A DNA stretch of 64,000 nucleotides from positions 496,001-560,000 of the forward strand of contig JABYQQ010000007.1 in the NCBI GenBank assembly GCA_022605405.1. Reading direction: 5' to 3'. Source of the stretch: Earliella scabrosa. Lineage: Eukaryota; Basidiomycota; Agaricomycetes; Polyporales; Polyporaceae. The translations under genes were made by a program, and so were the position numbers. Below are positions 32,255 through 42,959 of the stretch, one piece after another; the first letter of the stretch is position 1; every line of letters starts with the position of its first letter. A model generated the notes under the pieces. That model did not search any database and was not told where the DNA came from. It was given only the letters and a program-made list of their open reading frames with translations.

Positions 32255-33787
32255 GGCGCGCGCGGGAGTGAGGGGAGGAGGAAGATATCTGTATGTATGT
32301 ATTGCGATCTCTTGGTTGCGAGAGTTTTGTCGCTGCTGTGCGGAGGGCGGACTCGGCTGTGTCTTGGCTGCTTGGTTGAACTGATGATGCTCAGAGACGT
32401 TTGGCTCGTTTGTATTGATTGTGTACCCTGTTGTACACCACTCGCGCAAACGCTATGTACACGCTATAACTTTGCTCCCGCCTTGAACGTTCTAACGCTG
32501 ATGATCCGTGTACAGAGATCTGACCCACGCCGCACACGGTACTACGACGTGCTACATGGTGACGTCTACTACTCGCTCGGCATCGTGTATGCCTACCAGA
32601 TTCAACAGCTACTACCGCAACCAAGGTTACGGCTAGTTTCACCTAGAGCAGCCTACCGTCAGACCTAAATAACTGGCATGTTAAATCACTCTTTGTCTCC
32701 TGAAAGCTGACACTAGTCATCTTCACTGGTCTCAAGCAACTCGGCACACAGAGCCTACATCATAAGGTCGGCATCTACACCTATCAGCGTCTTTCGCACC
32801 ATACTGATCCAGGCCTGGGCCAATCCATCAAGCAGCTACATACTAGCGCAAATCGTGGCGGTTTCTTTGACGTCATCCGCAACATGCCGTTCGATTGGCG
32901 CAAGACGTACCAGGTTCGTACTAAGTGGTCGCGTGGTCACCTCCGCCGTCCGGTTCGAGCAGTGGGCAAGCACGACGACGCCGGGGTCGAGTGCACACAC
33001 GAGTTCTTCCCGAGCACCCCTGGCCACTCCAAGTTCCAGCTCATCGTCCGCTTCCGCAAGCTGGGGATCAAGCTTCTGAGCAGCGTCTCGGGCGCACGAG
33101 AGGGGCATGGGGTACGACTTCGGATTGGTACACTGCGTCTCGGTCACGTTCTTCCTTCAGGCTAGGACGGCAAGTATATCATGTCCAACCGTGAGCTCGG
33201 GGTATGTAGTCACACGGGCTACTAGATCGCAAGACTGATGCGCCGCGGCCGCAGATGTGCATTGGCAAGAAGGATGACTTGAATAGCAGAGCAGATGTTA
33301 TTGGCATTGGGCACAAAGATTCCTGTACCTCATAGACCAAGTCATAGTTGAGTGCTGGTGTGTAGTCGCTGTCTGTCCGAACTTTCAACTCATTTCCCAC
33401 CTTTTGCAGGACCTCGTCATCGAGACATACTCACGGTCATTGGTGGCACGTGAGCGCGTCTTTCACCCGCCCTGATGCGCGTGAACGCTCACACCGGGGT
33501 GCGCGTCTTGCCTTGTGACAGCGACGTCGGAACCAATCGTGGTCTCTGCAATGCGCGCCCTGGCTCCGTTGGGAATAGGGTCGCTCACAGGCAATTCCAC
33601 AGCAGCACTGGCTGACGACAGCACGGACAGCCTTCATGCCATGCCCCCTCCCTCGAACTCGTAACCTGGCTTGAGACGACGTCCCCGCCCCGCCAACGCG
33701 TCCATTGCTCGCAAGCGAGCCAGCTGACCATCTTCGCAGGTTCTCTCGCAGATTCTCCCATCAGAACGGAGCTCCAGTCGGCCCACC
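32255..33787. other. Intergenic with decayed coding sequence (left edge of tandem unit 1)
   Basis: From about 32729 this region is part of the tandem unit described separately. Fragments such as GVECTHEFFPSTPGHSKFQL and IVRFRKLG, and downstream DGKYIMSN, look coding but are broken by stops and frame changes. The copy at 37902-38440 preserves other pieces (MEYDFRLVHDGSVTSSLQ, GGKYIMSK). The family was not recognised. Confidence 0.5.
32880..33190 (+). pseudogene. Decayed coding remnant upstream of GH31 copy 1
   Basis: Plus-strand reading gives NMPFDWRKTYQVRTKWSRGH, then DDAGVECTHEFFPSTP and SKFQLIVRFRKLGIKLLSS, before frame breaks. A related, differently broken copy lies at 38020-38400. The shared frames suggest an ancestral protein-coding gene now dead in both units. 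The product was not identified. Confidence 0.45.
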
Positions 33788-36700
33788 ATGACCCTAGGAT
33801 CAGGCCTGACGTTATACGCTCGCTCGTATAAAGACCCGGAGGCAGCTGCTGTCGCTGTCGCTCGCGACGACCTCAGGGCCCTCCGACTCGTCCTTCGGTT
33901 CCTGCTGTTCGCCATGCTTGCTACTCTCCTGGCGGGCGCCCTGTTGGTCGGGCGAACTGCGTTCGCGCGCGAGCACTCACCGCTCTCAAGAGCGCTACTG
34001 GGTGGGAATGTCCTCGATGAGCAGACATACTCGCACGACGTCTCTTCTTGCCCAGGTGTGTATTTTGTTTGCAATCGAAAACAGACGTAACGCGGAGCTC
34101 GACGCCCCCATATGAATTCCGTACGGGATGGACTGTCTCATGCCGCATCTGTTCTGTTACCTCTCGCAGAAGTCGAGAAGCACCTCGCTCACTCCGCGCC
34201 GTCCTGTAGGCTACACTCTATCTGCACTTCACGAGACCAAGAACGGCTTAACGGCCCACCTCAGCCTCGCAGGGCCGGCGTGCAACGCGTTCGGCCGGGA
34301 TATCCATAACCTCACTCTAAAGGTCACTTATGACACCAAATCGCGGTCTGTCCACATTTGCATCTTGCAGTCGCTGCAGACGCTGACTTCAGCGCATCTA
34401 CTCAGCCTCCATGTCAATATCTACGACACTGCTGAATCTCAATTTGCAATCCCGTCCTCGGTCATTGAGCTCGACTCTGGCTCGAAGGACGCCTCCCTCA
34501 AGCGCACGTCGGACCTTGTCTTCAACTACGAGTCGTCCCCGTTTGCATTCTGGATCACTCGCCGCTCTGAACCTCACGCCCAGCCCTTGTTCGACACGCG
34601 TGCCTCCTCTCTTCCTCAAACCCCTATCTCGCCTGTGATCGCTAACGACACCAGTACTGCCCTTGACGGCTTCCCACTCGTTTTCGAGGACCAGTACCTT
34701 CAGCTCACCTCGGCCCTCCCACTTGGTGCCAACGTCTATGGTCTCGGAGAGGTCGTAGCCAGTAGTGGCTTTCGTCGCGACGTCGGAACAAATGGCGGAA
34801 AAGGCACAATCCAGACAATGTGGACCCGCGATATTGCAGACCCCGTTGACGACAACATGTACGTACAGCGCCAAAAGCTGATAGAATGCCCGGTACTGAT
34901 ACATGGCTCTGCCCATCAGATATGGCGTCCACCCTGTCTACCTCGAGCACCGTTACGACGACAAGACGAAAAAGTCGCAGTCGCATGGCGTCTTCCTCTT
35001 CAGGTCTGCCTCTCTACTCGATGCTCCTTAACGCACACACCCGTGCCCAACTGACTCCCATATAGTGCGGCAGGATCGGACATCCTCCTGCTCACCCCGC
35101 CCGCATCGAAGGTCTCTCTCATCGAGTACCGCCTGCTCGGAGGCACGCTCGACTTCTACTTCCTCTCAGGCCCCACGCCCATGGCTGTGATCGAGCAGTA
35201 CGGCGCGCTCATCGGCCTCCCGACGTGGCAACCGTACTGGGCGTTCGGCTTCCAGCTCTGCCGGTGGGGGTACAAGAACATTGAGGAGACGCGCGAGCAG
35301 GTGCAGAGGATGCGAGAGGCGGGCATCCCGATGGAGGTGATGTGGAACGACATCGACCTATACCATGCGTATCGCGACTTCACGAGCGACCCGGTGAGCT
35401 TCGACGGGGAGGCGGTGAGGGAGTTCATCAGGGAGCTGGTGGGTGGTTCCTTAAGAGCGCGAGGACAACGTTTGGACGATGATGTTGCGGTCCGTAGGCT
35501 GCGAACCACCAGCGGTATGTTCCGATTCTGGACGCGGCCATCCCTCACACTGCGAACAATACGGATGTTGTGAGTGTTTTCAACGATGACGACTATGGTC
35601 TACTGACCCTACGCGCATAGTATGATGTATACACTCGAGGGGTCGAACTGTGAGTACGCACGCCTTCACCTGCTAAACCCGCTCAATGACCTCTGGTCCG
35701 CCCATAGTGATGTCTGGCAGAAGAATCCTGATGGGTCTGAGTACATCGGCAAGGTCTGGCCCGGATACACCGTACGTCCCATCTCAGTTCACTTGACACA
35801 CACCTCTTACTCACACGAAAGCATGCACTATGCAGGTCTTCCCTGACTGGTTTGCCAAGAACGTCGGTTCGTTCTGGACTGAGGCGCTCAGCAACTGGTC
35901 TGAGTCTGGGGTCGAGTTCTCCGGAATTTGGCTCGATATGAACGAGGCATCCTCGTTCTGCGTGGGCTCGTGGTAAGTCTGGCCGCTGTTCTGCTCTACC
36001 CACGCGAATCTGCGACTAACAACTGGTCATCGCATTGTAGCGGGACTGGTGCCGACCTCAATGACACATCTGTGCCCTTCATCCTACCCGGAGATCCTGG
36101 CAACCCAATCACCAACTATCCAGAGGGGTGCGACCATATCCTTTCTGCGCTCTAACATTTCTGCTGACAAGGTATCATCAATCCAGTTACAATGCATCTG
36201 TATGGGGCCCAAGTGGGAACTACTCGATCGAAGGCGTGCTGACATTTGGTAACAACGACGGTCCAGGACCGCTGACCAGACGTGGCCTCGGGGCCGGCGC
36301 GCTGGAAGACGTCGACCTCCTAACACCGCCGTACACCATCCACAACGGCTTCGGCGCACTCTCCGAGCACGCGCTCTCGACGAACGCGACGCACGCAGGG
36401 GGATACGTCGAGCTCGACGTGCACAACCTCTGGGGTCTCATGGAAGAAAAGGCGACTCACGCCTCGCTACTCGAGCTGCACCCAGGCAAGCGGCCGTTCG
36501 TGATCTCGCGCTCGACGATCGCAGGCGCGGGGCGCTGGACGGGGCACTGGCTGGGCGACAACTTCGCGTCGTGGGCGTACATGCGCTACAGCGTGCAGGG
36601 CGTGCTCCAGTTCCAGCTTTTCCAGATCCCGTTCGTCGGCGCGGACACGTGCGGGTTCAACGACAACACGGACGAGGAGCTCTGCAATCGCTGGATGCAG

Positions 36701-37598
36701 CTCAGCGCGTTCCTGCCGTTCTATAGGAACCACAACATCCGCGGCGCGATCTCGCAGGAACCCTACAGGTGGGATAGCGTCGCGGAGGCGTCGCGCACCG
36801 CGATCGCTGTGCGGTACAGCATGCTGCCGTACTGGGTGCGTCGCCCTTACCACTGCTTGTTCATGTCCATACGCTAACGAAGGCGCTCCTGGACAGTATA
36901 CGCTCTTCGCCGCCTCCTCGACGAAAGGAACGCCGCCCGTGCGCGCGCTCTTCTTCGAGTTCCCGGACGAGCCGGACCTCTTCGGCATCGACACACAGTT
37001 CCTCATCGGCCGCGACATCCTCGTCACGCCTGTCCTCGCCCCGAACGCGACCACAGTCGAGGGCGTCTTCCCCGGGCGCGGCCGCGTCGTCTGGCGGGAC
37101 TGGTACACGCACGAGGCCGTGAACGCCTCTGCTCCAGGAGGCAGAGCGACGCTCGCCGCGCCCCTCGGACACATCCCCGTGCACGTCCGTGACGGCGCTG
37201 CGATCCTCTTGCACGCCCAGCCGGCGTACACGACGACGGAGACACGCGTGGGCCCGTACGCGCTCCTCGTCACACTCGACGCGCAAGGACGCGCATCTGG
37301 CTCGGCGTACGTCGACGATGGGGAGAGCGTGCCCCCGACGCCAAGCTCGACGCTCACGTTTGCTGCGCGTGGAGGCACTCTATCTGTTCACCATGTCGGG
37401 AACTTCCACGTCGATCAGAAGTTGGAGACGGTCACGGTCCTGGGGGTGCGGACGCGCGGCACGAAGCCACGGGAGGTGTCGGCGAATGGGAGGCGAGTGG
37501 ATGAGGAGATGTGGGAATTCGACGAGCGGCTGGAGAGGTTAGTTGTTAAGGGCCTTGGTGCTAACTTGAATCGGGCGATAGTGTTGAGTTGGGCGTAG
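33788..37598 (+). CDS. GH31 alpha-glucosidase, copy 1
   Basis: Retaining exo-glycosidase that releases alpha-glucose from maltose and related sugars, secreted or membrane-anchored. The ATG at 33788 gives about 40 cytosolic residues before a hydrophobic anchor (FLLFAMLATLLAGALLVG). The internal ATG at 33914 would give a plain signal peptide. The N-terminal domain has LALHETKNGLTAH-like text and FPLVFEDQYLQLTSALPLGA, NVYGLGEVVASSGFRRD. The barrel has LLGGTLDFYFLSGPTP, WQPYWAFGFQLCRWGY, VMWNDIDLYHAYRDF, the nucleophile in GIWLDMNEAS, the acid/base in GHWLGDNFASW, and GADTCGFNDNTDEELCNRWM. The C-terminus is beta-rich and ends AIVLSWA. At least eleven short GT-AG introns keep one frame, giving about 950 residues. 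It is flanked on the right by copy 2. Confidence 0.92.
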
Positions 37599-37800
37599 CA
37601 TATGTGCGGGGACTTTGCCTTGCTATGATAGATGTTGAGGTCAACTTCATCTTTGTACGATCTGTGGGTTGGTGTAGCTGTAGTCCATCTGCCTTTCGGT
37701 ATGCGACGCAGAGCATTGCACGATAATCTCAGGACCATGAACGATACAATGCTACAATGCAGAACGTCCCGGATGTCAGGATACAATCGTGGACAAGGTA

Positions 37801-37852
37801 ACGCCCTAGTATTATTGCCGTTTCAATCTTCTGTAATGACTTCAACAGACAA
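37801..37852 (-). pseudogene. Fossil of the NOG2 3' end
   Basis: On the minus strand, GTTGAAGTCATTACAGAAG followed by a degenerate run to TAGGGCGTT matches the true NOG2 tail at 42955-43010 (encoding [17 protein letters not shown]). It has small deletions and stops. It marks the right edge of tandem unit 1. Confidence 0.75.
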
Positions 37853-38019
37853 TATTATCTTATCAGATTGTCTTTTGGGCGTCTGCCAAGTGCGATAATC
37901 AGTTTCAAACAAGCAACTCAGCACACATAATCTACTGATCCAACCTGGCCCTATCCATCAAGCAGCTAGTAGCGCACATTGGTATGGCCGCTTCAACCTC
38001 ATCCGAGTCAACAACACAT

Positions 38020-38400
38020 GCCTTCCGACTGACGCAAGACGCACCAGCACCTGTACCCATACCCAATGGGCGCGTTGAATTAATTCCCTGAGGCCGTCAC
38101 CCCGTTTTACGCCGTCCGGGTCTAGGTTGAATTGGACGAGCGCATGGGCAGTTGCAGGCACACGGGCGACGGCGGGGCAGGGGCGAGTGCACATACAAGT
38201 TCTTCCCCGGCACCCCGCTGGGCCGTGACTCCAATTTCCAGCTCATGGCCCGCTTAACCTGAGGATCAAGTTCCCGGCCCGGGTGAAGGTTGCACCTGAG
38301 ACGCTGCTCGAGACGGGCATGGAGTACGACTTCAGATTGGTGCACGACGGCTCGGTCACATCTTCCCTCCAGGGCTAGGGTGGCAAGTACATCATGTCCA
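38020..38400 (+). pseudogene. Decayed coding remnant upstream of GH31 copy 2
   Basis: Pieces GECTYKFFPGTP, SNFQLMARL, then METGMEYDFRLVHDGSVTSS and GGKYIMSK correspond to the remnant at 32880-33190 but with different stops and indels. The product was not identified. Confidence 0.45.
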
Positions 38401-39047
38401 AGCACCCTTGACCTCGAGGTATGTACAACCACAGGAACGGGATGCTAGATTGCAAGACTGATTATGACGCGGCGCTGCACCAGATGCCATTCATTGGCGA
38501 GAAGAATGACTTGCCGGACACGGGAGAATCCGAGCGGGATATCATCGATCTCGGGCAAGAATTCCTGTACCTCACATGAGCAAGTCATAGTTGAGTGCTG
38601 CAGTCGAGGTGTGTCGTCGCTGTCTGTCCGAACTCATTTCCCACCTCAGAGCAAGCTGTAGCAGCGTGAACGCGTCATCGAGACATACTCACGGTCTCAC
38701 TCATTGGCACGTGAGCACGTCCTTCACCCTCCCTGATGTGGACGAACTTCGCCAACACCAGGGTGCGCGTCTTCGCTTGTGACTTCATGCCATGCCCCCA
38801 CCCTCGAGCTCGTAACCTGGATGAAGACGACGTCCCCGCCCCACCAACGTGTCCATCGCGAGCGAGCGAGCCAGCTGACCATCTTCGCAGGTTCTCTCGC
38901 TGATTCTCCCATCAGAAGCTCCAGCCGGTCCACCATGACTTTAGGTTATACGCTCGCTCGTATAAAGACCCGGAGGCAGCTCCTGTCGCTGTCGCTCGCG
39001 ACGACCTCAGGGCCCTCCGACTCGTCCTTCGATTCTCGCTGTTCGCC

Positions 39048-42000
39048 ATGCTTGCTACTCTTCTGCAGGGCGCCCTGTTGGTCGGGCGTACTGTGTTCGC
39101 GCGCGAGCACTCGCCGCTCTCAAGAGCGCTACTCCTCGATGAGCAGACATACTCGCACAATGTCTCTTCTTGCCCAGGTGTGTATCTTGTTTGCAATCGG
39201 AGAGAAACGTAATGCGGAGCTCGACACCGATAAATTCCGTACGAAATGGATTGTCTTATGCCGTCATCTGCTCTGTTAACTCTAGCAGAAGTCGAGAAGC
39301 ACCTCGCTAACTCCGCGCCGTCCTCTAGGGTATACTCTATCTGCACTTCACGAGACCAAGAACGGCCTAACGGCCCACCTGAGCCTCGCAAGGCCGGCAT
39401 GCAATGCTTTTGGCCGGGATATTAATAACCTCACTCTAAAGGTCACTTTTGACACCAAATCGCGGTCCGTCCACATTTGCATCTCCCAGTAGCTGCAGAC
39501 GCTGACTTCAGCGCATCTACTCAGCCTCCATGTCAATATCTACGACACGGCGGAATCTCAATTTGCAATCCCGTCCTCGGTCATTGAGCTCGACTCCGGC
39601 TCGAAGCACGCCTCCCTCAAGCGCACATCGGACCTTGTCTTCAACTACGAGTCGTCCCCGTTTGCATTCTGGATCACTCGCCGCTCTGAACCTCACGCGC
39701 AGCCCTTGTTCGACACGCGTGCCTCCTCTCTTCCTCAGACTCCTATTCCGCCTGTGATCGCTAACGACACTAGTACTGCCCTTGAGGGCTTCCCGCTCGT
39801 TTTCGAGGATCAGTACCTTCAACTTACCTCGGCCCTCCCACTTGGTGCCAATGTCTATGGTCTCGGCGAGGTCGTAGCCAGTAGTGGCTTCCGTCGCGAT
39901 GTCGGAGCCAATGGTGGCAAGGGGACGATCCAGACAATGTGGACCCGCGGTATCGCAGACCCCGTTGACGAGAACATGTACGTACAGCGCCAAAAGCTGA
40001 TAGAATGTGTTGCCCGGTACTGATACATGACTCCTGCTCATCAGATATGGTGTCCACCCTGTCTACCTCGAACATCGCTACGACGACAAGACGAAAAAGT
40101 CGCAGTCGCACGGCGTCTTCCTCTTCAGGTTGGCCCCTCTACTCCTTGAACGCACACATCCGTGCTCACCTAACTCCCATATAGTGCGGCAGGATCGGAC
40201 ATCCTCCTACTCACCCCGCCCACATCCAACGTCTCTCTCATTGAGTACCGCCTGCTTGGAGGCACGCTCAACTTCTACTTTTTCTCTGGGCCCACGCCCA
40301 CCGCCGTTATTGAGCAGTACGGCGCGCTCGTCGGGCTCCCGACGTGGCAGCCGTACTGGGCGTTCGGCTTCCAGCTCTGCCGGTGGGGGTACAAGAACAT
40401 TGAGGAGACGCGCGAGCAAGTGCAGAGGATGCGAGAGGCGGGCATTCCGCTAGAGGTGATGTGGAACGACATCGACTTGTACCATGCGTATCGTGACTTC
40501 ACGAGCGACCCGGTGAGCTTCAACGGGGAGGCGGTTAGGGAGTTCATCAGGGAGCTGGTGAGTGGTGTGTTGGGGGCGTTACTACTACAATTGTTGGCTG
40601 ATGATGAGTTGCGGTCTGTAGGCTGCGAACCACCAGCGCTATGTACCGATTTTGGACGCGGCCGTCCCTCACACTGCGAACGATACGGATGTTGTGAGTG
40701 CTTTGAACGATGGCAAGTATGGTCTACTGATGCTGCTAGCATAGTACGATGTATATACTCGCGGCGTCGAACTGTGAGTACGCACGCCTTACTAGACCTG
40801 CTAAATGCGCTCAATGGCCTCTGCTCCGCCCTTAGTGATGTCTGGCAGAAGAATCCCGATGGGTCTGAGTACATCGGCAAGGTCCGGCCCGGATACAGCG
40901 TACGTCCCGTCTCGGTCCACTTGACACTCCTCCTACTCACACCACAGCCTGCACTACGGCAGGTCTTCCCTGACTGGTTTGCCAAGAACGTAGATTCGTT
41001 GTGGACTGAAGCGCTCAGCAACTGGTCCAAGTCTGGGGTCGAGTTCTCCGGAATCTGGCTCGATATAAACGAGGTATCCTCCTACTGCGTGGGCTCGTGG
41101 TAAATCCGATTGCCTTTCGTGAAATATGCAAAAGAATGAATAACTGACTTTATCTAATGCCATTTAGCGGGACTGGTGCGGACCTCAACGATACATCTGT
41201 GCCGTTCATCCTTCCCGGAGATCCTGGCAACCCGATCACCAACTATCCAGAAGGGTGCGACGACCATCTCCTTTCTGCGTGTTATTATAGGGGTGCTGAC
41301 AAGATGTTGATGTAGCTACAATGCATCTGTCTGGGGCCCAAGCGGGAACTACTCCATCGACGGTGTACTGACATATGGCAACAACGACGGCCCTGGACCG
41401 CTGACCAGACGTGGCCTCGGTGCAGGAGCCCTGGAAGATATCGACCTAACACCGCCGTACACCATCCACAACGGCTTCGGCGCACTCTCCGAGCACACGC
41501 TCTCTACAAACGCGACGCATGCAGGCGGCTACGTCGAGCTCGACGTGCACAACCTCTGGGGGCTCATGCAAGAAAAGGTGACCCACGGCTCGCTGCTCGA
41601 TCTGCACCCAGGCAAGCGGCCGTTCGTGATCTCGCGCTCGACGTTCGCGGGCGCGGGGCACTGGACGGGGCACTGGCTGGGCGACAACTTCGCGTCGTGG
41701 GCGTACATGCGCTACAGCCTGCAGGGCGTGCTCCAGTTCCAGCTCTTCCAGATCCCGTTCATCGGCGCGGACACGTGCGGGTTCAACGACAATACAGACG
41801 AGGAACTGTGCAATCGCTGGATGCAGCTCAATGCGTTCCTGCCGTTCTATAGGAACCACAACATCCGCGGCGCGATCTCGCAGGAGCCCTACCGGTGGGA
41901 CAGCGTTGCGGAGGCGTCGCGCACCGCGATCGCTGTGCGGTACAGCATGCTGCCCTACTGGGTGCGTCGCCCTCACCACTTGCTTGCCAATGTCCATACG

Positions 42001-42725
42001 CTAACGGAGGCGCTTCTGGATAGTATACGCTCTTCGCAGCCTCCTCGACGAAAGGGACGCCGCCCGTGCGCGCGCTGTTCTTCGAGTTCCCGGACGAGCC
42101 GGAGCTCTTCGGCGTCGACACACAATTCCTCATCGGCCGCGACATCCTCGTCACACCCGTCTTCACCCCGAACGCGACCACGGTCGAGGGCGTCTTCCCT
42201 GGGCGCGGCCGCGTCGTCTGGCGCGACTGGTACACGCACGAGGTCGTGAACGCCTCTGCTCCAGGAGGCAGAGCGACGCTCGCCGCGCCCCTCGGACACA
42301 TCCCCGTGCACGTCCGTGACGGCGCTGCGATCCTCCTGCACGCCCAGCCGGCGTACACAACGACGGAGACGCGCGCGGGCCCGTACGCACTCCTCGTCAC
42401 ACTCGACGCGCAAGGACGCGCATCCGGGTCGGCGTACGTTGACGATGGAGAGAGCGTGCCCCCGACGCCGAGCTCGATGCTCACATTTGTTGCGCGCGGA
42501 GGCTCGCTGTCTATTCACCATGTCGGGAACTTCAAGGTGGAGCAGAAGTTGGAGACGGTTACGGTGCTGGGGGTGCGGACGCGCGGTGCGAAGCCACGGG
42601 AGGTGTCGGCGAATGGGAGGCGAGTGGATGAGGAGATGTGGGAGTTCGACGAGTGGCTGGAGAGGTTAGTCGTTAAGGACCTTAGCGCAGACTTGAATCG
42701 GGCGGTGGTGTTGAGGTGGGCGTGA
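39048..42725 (+). CDS. GH31 alpha-glucosidase, copy 2
   Basis: Tandem paralogue of the gene at 33788-37598 with the same exon pattern. The site equivalent to the copy 1 start (38937) is out of frame because about 13 bases are missing just after it. I therefore start at the internal ATG at 39048 (MLATLLQGALLVGRT), which still gives a signal peptide. A further 12-base in-frame deletion removes four residues before LDEQTYSHN. The rest reads through about eleven introns: SALPLGANVYGLGEV, LLGGTLNFYFFSGPTP, VMWNDIDLYHAYRDF, GIWLDINEVSSYC (M to I and A to V next to the nucleophile Asp), HWLGDNFASW and VVLRWA. Both catalytic Asp residues remain. It is likely expressed, perhaps with changed specificity. 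It is convergent with NOG2. Confidence 0.85.
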
Positions 42726-42959
42726 CATGTGTCGCGGGGACTACGACTTGCTATGTTAGTTGAGGTTAACTTCATGTATGCACGATCTGTGGGTTGGTGT
42801 AGCTGTGGTCCATCTACCTTTCTGTTCGCAACACACCAAATGGGGTGATCAGCGACACAGCGCGTTGCACTGTAATCCCGGGGCCGTTAACAATACGTAT
42901 CAGTCCTACAATGCAGAACGTCCCGGATGTCAGGATACAATCATAGACAAGGCAACGCC

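Larger units (their letters stand above)
32729..37852 (+). repeat. Tandem duplication unit 1 (about 5.1 kb)
   Basis: It aligns collinearly with 37902-43010. In order it holds a decayed upstream gene, a short promoter, a GH31 gene, and a remnant of the NOG2 3' end at 37801-37852. Introns, promoter and flanks are all recognisable between units, so the event copied genomic DNA rather than an mRNA. Confidence 0.85.
37599..39047. other. Spacer between the two GH31 copies
   Basis: It holds the 3' flank of copy 1, the fossil of the NOG2 end (37801-37852), the unit junction near 37853-37901, a decayed gene remnant (38020-38400) and the promoter of copy 2. Confidence 0.6.

Noticed and set aside
30133..32449. 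Several minus-strand frames of 130-230 codons
   Set aside because: They are shadows of the TPR-like gene in GC-rich sequence.
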